Shown here in pieces: positions 12,640 through 25,000 of a stretch of 64,000 nucleotides of DNA. The stretch spans positions 3,330,001 to 3,394,000 of the forward strand of contig NC_058151.1 in NCBI RefSeq assembly GCF_011075055.1, written 5' to 3'. The notes under the pieces are model-generated. The model was not told where the DNA came from, did not search any database, and saw nothing but the letters and a program-made list of their open reading frames with translations. Each line of letters begins with the position of its first letter. Positions within the stretch are counted from its first letter, which is position 1. This DNA comes from Mangifera indica. Lineage: Eukaryota > Streptophyta > Magnoliopsida > Sapindales > Anacardiaceae. A program made the translations under genes and the position numbers.

Positions 12640-12930
12640 TTTTAGTTACACTAGAACAAAATTCTTTCGGCATTGTCTACACATTCATCAATGTGATTAA
12701 TAATAAATATATAATATTGTGATTAATATTAATTAATATATAAATATCATTCCTGTGTGTTAGTCTAAAAAGTTTAAACACGTCAACTTGTGACAATCAC
12801 TTCATCAAGTTTGCACGATAAGCTATATATATTTTTGACGTAAAAACAAGGTTTATGAAAACATTTGATTCATTTGGATGGATGAAGAAGAATGATAAAA
12901 CATGAGGAGATTTATTATCAATAATAATAT
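12640..12930. repeat. promoter-proximal block shared by TauE copies 1 and 2
   Basis: Aligns with 17640-17910: cactagaa.aaaattct, tatcatt.ctgtgtgtta, aaacacgtcaacttgt, ataagctatatat, aaacaaggttta. Conservation across both paralogs marks the extent of the duplication upstream of the start codon. It may include shared control sites such as the ACACGTCA core. Confidence 0.65.
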
Positions 12931-13812
12931 AATTAAACTTAATAACTAATATGTTAAATAAAATATAGTTTGATCTCATTTGATCTAATTATAGTTTGAT
13001 CCAATTCTGATTTGATTATATTCAATACAATTTTAATTCGATACAATTTTAATTTAATTCGATTATAATTTGATATAATCAGCAGCACTTTCAAAATCAG
13101 CCGATATACTTAAATCATATGCGAGCTTGTTTGGACTCAAAACAAGTCTGAATTGAGTCTATCCTAAATGAGTTCGAATACGAATGTAAGCTTGGGTTTT
13201 AAGCAAAAAAAACGAGTATGAATCTAAATTCAAACATTGACTGAGTGAGACAAGCATGACTCTGTTAAATTAAAAAAATTTATACCTGGGAACGAATGAC
13301 ACTTTTGTTCCCTGCTGCATTTTCTTCCACTTACAAAGACTTCGAAGAGAAAATTTAGAAAACAAAAAACCTAAAGTTAACTAAATCTAAACCTAAGAGA
13401 CGCAGTGTCTGTTCATACTTCTCACATTCACACGAAACCTTGCCGCTTCACAATCCTTCCAGTCGATTGTTCACACTCCTCAACAGTCGACACTGCCTCC
13501 ATTCAGCCGTCGCAATTGCTAAGCTGTCTGTTGCTTTTCCGTTTAGCATTCAGCGACAATCGATGTCTGCATCTTATATTGTATTTGTATGGCTTATACA
13601 TGTTCTGCACCTTATCTATGCTTGAAAAATTAGGAAGACTAGTGTATATTTGATTATTGTTTCAGTTTGGCTTAAATTTGTCCTGCTGTTCAACAGTTGG
13701 TTTTGTTAATTTGGATTTATTAATTTTGTAAGTCTTTCAAAGTCGTGAATGATGTTAGCATATATTTTTTTTATATGCAATGGATGGTTCAATGCAAATT
13801 TTAGATGCATAA
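12931..13812. other. spacer upstream of TauE copy 1
   Basis: 12960-13280 is degenerate ttcgat/gaattcga repeat sequence of the hAT-like type. 13380-13620 is less AT-rich, but its open frames (60-82 codons) resemble no family I know. No gene is called. Confidence 0.4.
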
Positions 13813-13935
13813 TCTTTAATACTGATAGTATGTAGGACAGATGAATACACACTCTGGCGACTTCAATATTCGAAAACGTTCAATATTGAAGTAGGCAAAT
13901 GCTGAACAGCGACTTCAATATATGAATCCAGAGGC

Positions 13936-14057
13936 ATAATTTATTTCCTTATAATGCTTATAATGATGATGTCTCTAGAAACTTTTACTGATGTTTGTTG
14001 CTTTGGCGGCTTCAGTCGTTTTCGTTTTCGTATATGAATTATAAGGAAATAAATTAT
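13936..14057. repeat. perfect 20-bp inverted repeat
   Basis: ATAATTTATTTCCTTATAAT at 13936-13955 is matched by its exact reverse complement at 14038-14057, leaving an 82-base loop. A hairpin could form in RNA from either strand. No coding context is recognised. Confidence 0.75.
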
Positions 14058-14059
14058 AG

Positions 14060-14421
14060 TCTTCAAAATTGATAGTATGTAGGACAGGGTAGGGCTGGAC
14101 TCCGGAGGCATGTTTGCTTCTTTATGAATTATTAGGAGTGTTTTTTGGTCTTTTGCTTTGTCTTGGCACCACCCGTGTGCTTGGATGTGAATCATGTGAG
14201 ACTTGATTTGACTGTTTATGTCTTTGAGTACTAGCATCTAAATCTTCAATAGTGATAGTATGCAGGAGAGGGTAAGGCTGGGCTCCAGAGGCATGTTTGC
14301 TTTATGAATTTTCAGGAGTGCTTTTTTGTCTTTCGTTTTGTCTTTGCACCATCCATGTGCTTGGATGTGAATCATGTGAGACCCCATGTGAATGTTTATG
14401 TCTTTGAGTACTTGCATCTTT
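14060..14421. repeat. tandem duplication, two ~180-bp units
   Basis: Unit 1 (14060-14241) and unit 2 (14242-14421) share gatagtatg.aggagagggta, ggctcc.gaggcatgtttgctt, gtgcttggatgtgaatcatgtgag and tgtttatgtctttgagta. A partial third start, tgatagtatgtaggacag, occurs at about 13823. Divergence between units is clear but modest. The function is unknown. Confidence 0.75.
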
Positions 14422-14497
14422 AAAGCATGAATTTCTGTGTTAGCTTATTTGCTGCATTGAAGAAAGGGAATTTTGAGTACATTTTTAAAAATGCTTA

Positions 14498-17391
14498 CTA
14501 AGAATATGTACAAAGACTATAAAAACCCATGTAGTCTTTGTGTTGAATCCTTTCAATCATTCTCACCAACCCTAGTCCACCTGTTTAAAACAAACGAAAA
14601 AAATCGTCATGAGATTGCATTCTTTGGTACACTCTAATAATATGAATAACCATTGCATACCTAGTGATAATGCTGTCACAAACATAGTGGTGGACAAGGT
14701 GAAGATGATTAGAGATGCCCTGCCTAATAAATCTATCAGCTTTTTCACTACAAGCTGACCTACTAAAGCAGCAATGACTGTCACGCAGAAGAAGTAAAGA
14801 GCTGTGTAATCATTTAACAATAATAAATATATGCTATATTTCCAGGGATGGGAAAAGAAATCTATGATTTGCTAATAAGCCTTACCATAAGGGATGGGAA
14901 AACGTTTCAGCAAGTAATACTCTACAACAGACATTGATGCGGAAAACGTCATCGCGAAGGTGGCTGTGGCACTTGACACCTACATGAAAGTCCTCAACAA
15001 TTTAGTTTAAACATGGATGCAAAAGATCAAAAATTACTTTATGATAAATTAACTTAGAGTTAGAGGATAAGTGTTTAGGGGTGGATATGAACTAGGCCGA
15101 ATCCAAACACCCCTTAGTTTGAGTTCGGTTCAAATAGAAAATAGTCTAATTCAAGTTCGGTTTGAGTTTGTCGAGTTAAAATTAAAGGTGGTTTGATTTT
15201 GACTCGAATTCATAGCTCAAATCAATTATTCGAATTTGTGGCTCAATTCGGCTCAAATTAATTGTTCAAATTAATTATTTGAAATTGTGATTTAGATTCG
15301 TTACTCGAATTTGTGTCTATTCACAAAATGACATAATTTTACCTAGATAATATATAAAATCACTTATTTAAACCATGAATTCAAACCGAATCAAGCCACG
15401 AATTTGAACTATAAAATCTAGTTGATCCCAAATAATGAATCTAAATAGAATCGAACTACGAATTCAAATTATTGATTCAAGTTATAAATTCAAGTCAAAC
15501 TTGGGTTAAACTAAACCAAATACCTTCTAGTTTGAATTTGAATAAAATGAATCCAAGACCAAACTAGCTCGGATTGGATCTAGTCCTAGTAGTGTTGATA
15601 ATCTATACCTGAGGAGGGATTTCGAGCTCAAGCAATAGAGGGCCTAAAATGAATCCCCCACCAATGCCAAGCAGTCCAGCAACTGTACCAGCAATTATAC
15701 CACAAGCACAATAAAAAACCAGCTGATATACTCGCCAGTTTGTGCCCACGTCTCCCTTTGATGCAATCCTTCGCCGCCCTTTGTACAAGCTAACTGCCTC
15801 ATATATGCTAACTCCACCGGCTACTGGTAGCTGTAAGATGTTTAAGATCCAGTATAGTATAGAACAAGTCGTTGTGTAATTCTGTGACCATAATAGTTAT
15901 AATTTACACCAGAGTTCAATTATTAGAATAAATGAAAGCAATATGAAATATACATTACAAGGGAAATAAATAGATTTATTGAAAAAAAGAAGAAAAATAC
16001 CTTAGCAATTTGCAGTGCAAGGATGATAACCCAGACACCAACAAGTAATCCGAACTCTTTCCAGTAAATATTATCAAGAACAGAAAACTGATAAAATTAT
16101 AGATCAAGTTAGTCTTGAAAGTTTTTTTAAAGCAAAAATGTTGTCCCTTAAAAGTCTTCTTACCTTGGATCTTTTAGGTTCCTTGCATTCTTTTGGAGTT
16201 GTGTTGCTTAAAGACTGGGGCTCTAATTCAATTTCTTCTTGATTTGCAACATCTGATGAAGAATTAAATTGGCTTGAAAGATAATTTTTAACATACAACA
16301 TCGAACGAAAAGATAATTCGACTCACCCATTAAATCCGAGCTTTTAGTAGCCTCCTGAAGAATTAGAATCAAAAGATGAAAGGTTAAAAGGAAAGATGAA
16401 TCAGAACATGAATAAACTCCCTATAAATTGACATTACAAATAAATTTTTCATAGACAATGATACTATAGATTATTAACTACCTTTTTTGATAGGGTTTCC
16501 TTCTTCCAGGTTTCAATTCCTTTCAAGAATGCCTTAATAGACAAGCCTGCAGGTCAACCATATCTAATCAGATGTTTACGCAAACCGAAAACTAAGAGAA
16601 AATTGCATTTTAAAGAGGAAATACCTGTGAACAGAATAATTATCAAAACTGTGATCAGCCAATCAGGAAAAATCACATTGAAAGCAACTCCAAGACTGAT
16701 TCCAACCATCAACATTGGTTGAAATAAAAGTGCAAGGTCATAATCGATGATAGGTAGATCGAGTGTTGGATGTCTTTGCCTTAAATTGTAGAAAACTGTG
16801 GCTCCTGCAGCACCTGTGATCATACCTGACCAAACAAAAACCTGTAAAACAATTCTGAAAATTTGCTTTAAACCACTTTAACCCCTCTAGATTGAATTCA
16901 CCACTAAAGGGGGTTTATTTTACATTTTGAGACTGCTGCTGATGATTTTGTATCGAATCCAATGATCAAGGCAAGCATAGGAACGTATATGCCACCGCCA
17001 CCAACACCTCCTATACTCCCGGAAGCTGCTCCAAGGCATGCAATTATACTACCCACCACAATTCTCCACCCAAATTCCATGTCCTATGAATCAATTTTTC
17101 CAATTAATATAAACCATTTCATCAAGTAAAATACAAAGCATGCATATACAGCGTATTATCACTTTGAACAATGGATATCACAGGCTCAAGAAAGAGGAAA
17201 AAGGGACTTACTGGCCAAACATGTTTGTAACCCAACCGAGTTTTCTGAGAAGTTTTCGTTTCTTGATTTTCATTATGTCTTGTAATGGCTTCTGCTGAAG
17301 CAATAACAGAAGCTAAAACAAGTAAACCCACCAAAACTAATGTTGTTAATCTGATATTCCCATGCCATTTTGATCCAAAACTCCCAGACAT
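14498..17391 (-). CDS. TauE/SafE-family membrane transporter, copy 2
   Basis: Eleven coding exons: 17391-17212, 17083-16924, 16825-16625, 16546-16482, 16354-16327, 16252-16164, 16087-16001, 15881-15609, 14979-14886, 14801-14661, 14580-14498. Every junction is GT-AG and in phase; the product is 466 aa. The start [12 protein letters not shown] precedes the signal-like segment and is shared with copy 3. The two halves carry the glycine-rich motifs of the family, and the linker exon 6 is one codon shorter than in the other copies. The tail reads [17 protein letters not shown]. Intron 8 holds the hAT-like element also seen in copy 1. No MITE is present in intron 10, unlike the other two copies. 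The gene looks fully functional. Confidence 0.92.
15076..15588. mobile_element. hAT-like element in intron 8 of TauE copy 2
   Basis: It occupies the same intron position as the element in copy 1, with ends TAGGGGTGGATA and ...CTAGTCCTA. The flanks are TAAGTGTT and GTAGTGTT, derived from the same 8-bp target as in copy 1. One insertion in an ancestral gene followed by duplication explains this. Confidence 0.7.
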
Positions 17392-17839
17392 ACTCTCCTC
17401 TCTCTCTCAAATAATCAAACTCTTTTTAGAAAGAAAGTGAGAGAGATAGAAAATGAAAATTTTTTAGCTGCTGCTATTGGGAGGATTCTTTATCAGTTAG
17501 GGTTTTATTGAAAATTTTGAGATGAGAACAATTTTATACTACACTTCGATAATTAACTAACAAGTGCAACTCTTGTATAACTCTTTAAGTTTCGATTTTT
17601 TTTTTTTTTTTGTAACCCTCTTAAAATTGTTATTTTAATAATTACACTAGAATAAAATTCTATGGATTTGATTAGTAAAATTATTGAAATATTAAAGTCT
17701 TTAAGGATAATGCCGGTTAGGAAATAAAAAATATTTCAGCACTGTGTACCGTTTCTATTATATATTAATTATTATATAAATATCATTACTGTGTGTTAAT
17801 CTATCAGCTTTAAACACGTCAACTTGTAGCAATCGCTTC

Positions 17840-20800
17840 ATCAAATTTGCATGATAAGCTATATATGTTTTTCGACGTAAAACAAGGTTTATCAAAAAAT
17901 TTTATTCAATTGGATCAAAATTTTCTTTTTATTTTCTTTTTCATGGTTCTTTTTTCTTCTTTCTCCACGCCTCTCTTTCATTATCTTTTCCACCTCCATT
18001 CCTTCTTCCCTGTCGCCTCCACATCTTAAATTCGTTCAACAACACCCTTTTCTTCACTTTTTCATATTTTTATCCATCAGATGCAAACATTATATCATAG
18101 ACAATGACTTTATTAGAGCAAACACAAACACTATAACACAGCAATCATACCTAACACAAACAACTATGTATCACAATCGAGAAATTTCCAATTAGTCGAT
18201 CTATGGCAACGAGAAATCACAGGTACTAAAACCTTGTGAAAATCATTGCCTTTTGTCCAACATAAACAACTAAATATCTTTTCAAACAGTTCAATTTGTA
18301 ATTTCTCTTTAATTGGGTCATTATCCAACAGGATGTATGTTAATTTGAGTTTTGCATAATAAAGAGATTTCGCTCTTTTTGTTAACTGAAAATCCCATTT
18401 GCTGAGTTTTGAAATTGATTTGCTTTTGCATGATATATCTGGTGAAGCTTAACGATGGTATTTAAATTTAGTCCTTATTTCTTGGATGACCCATATCGTG
18501 AATTAATCTTTGGTAGTGATGGTGAGAACCAATTAATGTGTTGACTAGTAAGACTCTGTTAGTGGTGGTGAGAATCAATGGATGGGGGTGATTTTAATAA
18601 TAAATGAATTGTCAAAGTTAATAAAAGGCCTACTAACCATGGAGAAAAAAGTTATATAGGTTTTCATATGTAAATCTCAATGGAAACTAAACAATCAAAT
18701 AAATAAAAATCTCTAAAAGAAAATTGCTACAGTATTAATCAGGAAAAAATCAACTGATTTTACAGTTATGAACATATGAATAACAAGGGTATTATTCCTC
18801 ACTCAAACTGAGAAGATAACAAGGGTATCAACTGTTTAGGGGTGATTTTATCTTTTATGTTTTGCTTGCAGTCAAACTAATATATACTTCGGGTTTTTTT
18901 TTTATTTACATTTTGTGTAAGAGCTAAAGTTATATTTTTCAAAGTAGTATACAAAGAAGCTGATAGGTCACAAAAAGTTTGATGGTTATTGATTTTAAGA
19001 ATTCTTTTCAAGTTGTATTTATTTCTGCAATTTAAGTTTTATTCTTACTAAGTAAATAGGAGTACAAGATGTAACATCTTTCTTAGGAGGGCAGTCTTTT
19101 GGAGAGGCACATAACGGGTGAAGAGGAACAATCAAATAATGTGACGGTAATTTGGGGAATAAAGGAGATGTTAATGTTCTTCACTCGGAAAAGGCTATAA
19201 TTCTAAGATAAACTTTGAAGTAGGGGTATGTATAATTCAGTTAAACCGTAAAACTGAATTAAACCACTTAAAAATTATAGTTTAGTTTGAAAATATTTCA
19301 AATCACCTTTTTTAGTTTGGGTTGCGGTTTAGATGATTTTTAAACTGAACCAAAATGTAAGCATATTTTTTAAAAATATAAATAACTATATTTGATATAA
19401 TTTTTCAATAAACAATTAAATATATATTTTTTTTTCATATTTATTTTATCATTTTTTACATATATATTGTATATATATTTCATATTTTTTTTGCATATTT
19501 ATTTTATATTCTAAAAAACTATAATTCAATTAATTTTATTGAATAATATATATTTAGAAGTGAATGGTTTTAATAAGTTCAAACAGTAATTTAAATTAGA
19601 TCAAACCGTATTTTTTCAGTTTGGTTTGATTTAAAAAAATTTTAAACTTTTTTCAGTTTGATTTGAAAAAGTGTTCAAACCGTACCAAATCAGATCATGC
19701 ATACCCTTACTTTGAAAGCTCGATTTGATAGAGCACACTAGGGTTTTAAAGAACTCAAAAAATGTTGAAAGCTCAAAAGATCAATAAAAGATCTAAGGCA
19801 AATGAAAGAAAGGAGTTATAGACTAGTGGGAAGCAATACCATCTGTTTGAACTAAACTAATGAGATATTTCATTAATCTAGTAGTGTAACATAACCAATA
19901 AGGACTCTTGATGGTTTAAATCGCCGCAATAGACATGCAACATGAAGCGTATGACATATAAAATGCACAAGTAGAAACTTCATTTTTATAGTGTGCCAAA
20001 AGAAACCCTATGTCTTGACATGTTATCAATTTGTATATAAAAGCAAAGAGTTTTCAAAATACTACTCACTCTCAAAAAACTAAGGACAATTATTATATGG
20101 TAAAGCTCATCCTTGACCAAATTCATGGAATGATACCCCAAAAAAGTGACAAACGACCTTAGAATGACAAGTTACATGGACAACGATTAGACATATCTCT
20201 TACACATGAATCAACTTATGATGAAGGTAAAAACCTCTTGCCCATAAGAAGTTGGTAAAGTGGGAGTTGGAAGATAGATTCTCGTAATCTTCCCAACGTG
20301 ACAACCTCAATTTACTCTACAAGCAAAAGTACTTCGTTTTTTCATCTCATGCTTATACAAAAAAGTCATTATTTCATACCAAAATGAGATTATATATTAT
20401 CTAAAATAGGAAAAATTTGAATTTAATATACTGAATGCAATATACGCAACCTTATCTCTTATCTTATAAATAAATGATTAAATATTGGTTCAATAAGTCT
20501 TCCAAGGACTCTTCAATAATCATAACCAATACTCTGTCAATAATTTCCTAGAGACAAAAATAAGAAAAATGTGGGTGTAAGCTCCTAAACAATGGGACAA
20601 ACCACTTTAAAAATATCCTTTTTCTCATAATTTCCGATACAAAAATTGCATCCCAAATCTATGTCAGTTTTACATTGTGTAAGATTATACCTTTGTTCTC
20701 ATGACTTCTCATTGATAGAAATTTCTATATTAATAATCAAGAGATTATTGGTTTTGAAATTGAAGATTAACCATTTGGACCTATAAATTTCATTTTATGA

Positions 20801-21130
20801 AATTTTGTTTGTGAAATTTGGTTAGTGATGACTCTCCGGTAAAATGCCATCTGAAAGACAATAAAATTTTTCACCTTTAATTGGCTTCACTCTTTACTTT
20901 CACCAAGTGTTTCGTTGCCGAAGGTTTGTATATTTCGAAAGTATTAAAACTCACTCAAGTCAGTCATAATTGGGCTTGATAAAACTGACATTTTGAGCTT
21001 GACACGGTTGACATTTTAGACCCCGTTAGTGGGTCACAAGTCAAAGCAAGGCATATTGAACAAAATTAACCAAAACCAGAATAGTCTTTAGCTTTCTTGA
21101 GATTATTGTTCGTCTTTTATTGGGGATAGG
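17840..21130. repeat. upstream block of TauE copy 2, duplicated upstream of copy 3
   Basis: Long collinear similarity to about 27440-31380. Examples are the ctttctccac.cctctttcat stretch, the ggtgatttta.cttttatgttttgctt stretch at 18841 versus 29126, ctcatccttgaccaaa.tcatgga at 20106 versus 30213, and tcaagtcagtcat at 20956 versus 31306. No intact ORF lies in it, so it is carried-along intergenic DNA and distal promoter. Different insertions interrupt each side. Confidence 0.8.
19221..19709. mobile_element. hAT-like non-autonomous element with 8-bp target duplication
   Basis: It starts TAGGGGTATGTAT and ends ATGCATACCCTTA, terminal inverted repeats. The flanks are CTTTGAAG (19213-19220) and CTTTGAAA (19710-19717). 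The counterpart locus upstream of copy 3 (near 29825) reads straight through (aattccgaaggctcgattt), an empty site. The inside is AT-rich with aaaccgt/gtttgg words. Confidence 0.78.
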
Positions 21131-21639
21131 AGTTGGCAACACGAAAGCCTTAATGCACAAAATAAATACAGGAACAGCAACATTAATTTCACAAGCATGC
21201 TCTCATAGTTAATGTAAACGATGCTTCCCTCCGAAGGACAGTATTTCTGGAGATGGTGTTACAAGAAATCTCTAAATGTAAGTTTGGCTTATATATCCAT
21301 TTTATTATATATATATAACGGCCTTTAGATCCCATGAGGGTTGTTTTGTTATAAATTATTTGTTTTGATACACAGTTTCTGCTGTCAGATATGTTAGAAT
21401 AGGGATCAAAAAACATTTACAAAGGATATATTTATTGTTGTTCCCACCTTGTCCCCACATGCAAGGATATTTTCTACCCCTTTCTCAGTTCTATCGGGAA
21501 AACCCATCTGTGTAGGAGACAAAACAAAGACTTAGTGTTAGGAAAAAATCAAATAAAGTTTAATCAAGATGTAGGTTTAGAAGTTGGAAGATGGCAAGTG
21601 GAGAAGTTGAGAAGTGAAAAGGTTGAGGATAATGGTGAT
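21131..21639. other. spacer between copy-2 upstream block and copy-3 3' flank
   Basis: No gene recognised. It includes a tatatata run near 21308 and short open frames without family features. Confidence 0.4.
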
Positions 21640-21905
21640 ATTCCTAAAGTCCGATTTTTTATTTTATCAACACTCGATTGGGAGGGGCTAATTGCCATCC
21701 CCAATGCTTCGCTCATTACTTCACAAAGGAAGGGGAGGGAGGCTTTTTTCCGACTCTTTGGAAGAGATATCATTTTCGGTTGAGACTTTGGCATCTCTTA
21801 TTATCTCTTTCTCATGAAACCTTCCTAAACGTAAAACAAAACATTTTCTGAACCTTATTCAAAAGTCTTTTGATAACCTATCAAATCGGTCTTTGTAAAA
21901 AAAGT
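21640..21905. repeat. duplicated 3' flank of the TauE/SafE unit (copy-3 side)
   Basis: Counterpart of 9070-9410, with an extra ~30 bp (attgccatccccaatgcttc) not seen on the copy-1 side. It marks the downstream edge of the duplicated unit. Confidence 0.7.
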
Positions 21906-22074
21906 AAACACCTCTTTTTACAGTTTTATTGCATTTATTAGTCATATACGAGCAACCTTCGTAACATTCTTATCACACCTTTCACGTAATATCTCTGAAT
22001 AATTATGTTATTACAAGAGTGCATATTCGATCATTAACATTCACAATGTCAATTTGCAAGACAATTAGTGCATA

Positions 22075-25000
22075 CTAAGTATATGCACAAAGACTATAAA
22101 ACCCCATGTACTCTTTGTGTTGAATCCTGTCAACCATTTTCACCAAGCCTAGTCCACCTGTTTAAAACAAAAGAAAAAACCTTCATGAAATTATATTCTT
22201 TGGTACACTCTAATAATTAACCTAAAATTAGAGTTGATATGTAAACAATAAAATTATACATATATACTTTGATTAAATAAATAAATACACACTTAATATG
22301 CATTATTATGTTATTAAATAATTTTAAATTAAGAATAAAACTAACATCCAATCATGTAATGATACACATAAATCTGTATTCATTCATATACTTAAAATAG
22401 ATACGTATAATATTGTTTATATATAAATGACCACTACATACCTAGCAACAATGCGGTTGCAAACATAGTGATGGACAAGGTGAAGATGATCACAGATGCT
22501 CTGCCTAATACATCAATAAGCTTTTTTATTACAAGTTGACCTACTAACGCAGAAATGACTGTCACGCAGAAGAGGTATAGAGCTGCGTAATCATTTAACA
22601 ATAGTAAGTAAATATGTTATATTTCCAAAGAGAAAAAATCTACGATTTGCTAATAAGTAATACCGTAAGGGATGGGAAAACGTTTTAGCAAGTAATACTC
22701 TACAACCGACATTGATGCAGAAAATGTCATGGCGAAGGTGGCTGTGGCACTTGACACCTATGTGAAAGCTCTCAAGAATTCAGTCCAAGCATTAATAAAA
22801 ATAAAATAAAAAATCATATCTAGATTAAACCTAGCAAAATAGACAGGTAACTGGTATTACTCACAAGTATCCACTCATTAAACAGATACGAATTATAAGT
22901 TTTTCAACCCGTGCCCATATAAACTCGTACTTGAATAAATTTGATGTTTTCCCCAAAAAATTAAAAAATGATTAAAAAAATCTTATCCTTATTCATTTAG
23001 GTTTACTAATTATTTTTTTTTTCATATTTTATTCTAAACACTTTCCCGTCTTTAATCTTCACCCATCTCTTACGCTTAATTTCATATTATTTCAAAAACT
23101 TACCACTTTTTCTCTCTTATTCAATCACCAGCTCATCTTTCTCCAAAAATTGAATTGAATTGATTTAAAAATTTATTAATTTCACAATACAATTCTTAAA
23201 CAATAATTTACATATTATCAAATTCCACAAGAAACTAATGTATTTTTTTCATTTACAAATTTAAAAATAATAAACTCTCAACCATGTGGGTAACCCACAA
23301 GTCAGTCCATACCCACAGAGTCAGATATAAGCCTTAATATTTTTTATCCATATAAATCAACCTATTTTCAATCTACACCAATTTTACCGGTACCCACATC
23401 GACCCAGCTTGTACCCTGCCCAACCTGCCTATTTGTCAAGTAAGAGGAGAGTGTTGATAATCCATACCTGAGGAGGCATTCCAAGCTCGAGAAATAGGGG
23501 GCCTAAAATGAATCCTCCACCAATACCAAGCAATCCAGCAACTATACCTGCGACTACAGCACAAGCACAATAAAAAACCAATTGATATACTCGCAAGTTT
23601 ATGTCCATGTCTCCCTTTGATGCAATCCTTCTCCGCCCTTTGTACAACCTAACAGCCTCGTATATGCTAGCTCCACCGGCTACTGGTAGCTGTAAGAGGT
23701 TTAAGATCCAGTATAGCATAGAACAAGTTGTTGTGTAATTCTGTGACCATAACAGTTATAATTTACATTAGTTCAGTTCATTACATTAGAAGGGAAATAA
23801 ATACTAATTAATACCTTAGCAATTTGTAGTGCAAGGATGATAACCCAGACACCAACAAGAAATCCAAGCTCTTTCCAGTAAATATTATCATGAACGGAGA
23901 ACTGATAAAGTTACAGATCAAATCAGTCCAGAAAATTCTTTGGATGCAAAAATGTTGTCCTTTACCAGCCTTCTTACCTTCGGTCTTTTAACTTGCTTGG
24001 ATTCTTTTGGAGTTGTGTTGCTTAAAGACTCAGGCTCGCATTCGGATTCTTCTACTTGATTTACAATATCTGATAAAGAATTAAATTAGCTTAAAGGATA
24101 ATTTTCTATACACACCGTCAAACAAAAACATAATTTGACTCACCCGTTAACTCCAAGCTTTCAGTAGCCTCCTGGAGTATTAGAATAAAGAGAGGAAAGG
24201 TCAAAACAGAAAGATGAATCAGAACATGAATAAACTCCCTATAAATTATTAAAAAGGCTAAAAGACTTACTCCCACCCAAGGTTAAGTGTAAATCCAACC
24301 TCACACTCACTAACTTTTAAAAACTGAAATACATACCCGTCTGTTAAATTTTGATGTCACTATCAAATATAAAATTATCATTTAAAAATTTTATTAAACT
24401 CTTTTTTTAGGATTACTCTTAAGTTTTAAAATTTTTATTTATGCCCCCTAACCTTATTTTTTTCAAGTATAAAAACTGACTTCCCTCAATCAAAGTCTAA
24501 GGTTGCAAACCCTTATTTTTTCCCCATATACAATCGCCCCCAACTTTCTAGAAAATTTTAGTTGTACCCCTTCTCTCTCACTTAGTTTCCACATTTTATC
24601 TCTAGTGACCATCCGCCGTCTCCAACCATCAACTCTCTCCCTCCAGTCACGCTCCGTTCCCTCTCTGCTCATCTTCATCAAAGATAAAGATAGAATTGTC
24701 TAAGACGATTGGTCTTCATCTAATAAAGACTCAGATGAAAACCATTCATTTTCTTCTAAGACGAAGATGATTTCATCTTTGTCTCTGACGAAGACGACAG
24801 GAGAGGGAAGGGAGAGTGATTGGGAGGGAAAGAGAAGGCGAGAGGGAGAGTCAATGGTTGGAGACAGCAAATAGTCGTCGTTGATAGGATCTAGAAATTG
24901 AGGGAGAGAGAAGGGTGAAACTGAAAATTTTTGAAAGTGGGGGGCAGTTGTATATGAGAAAAAGATAAGGGTTTGCAACTCTAGGCTTTTTTTTTTGGGG

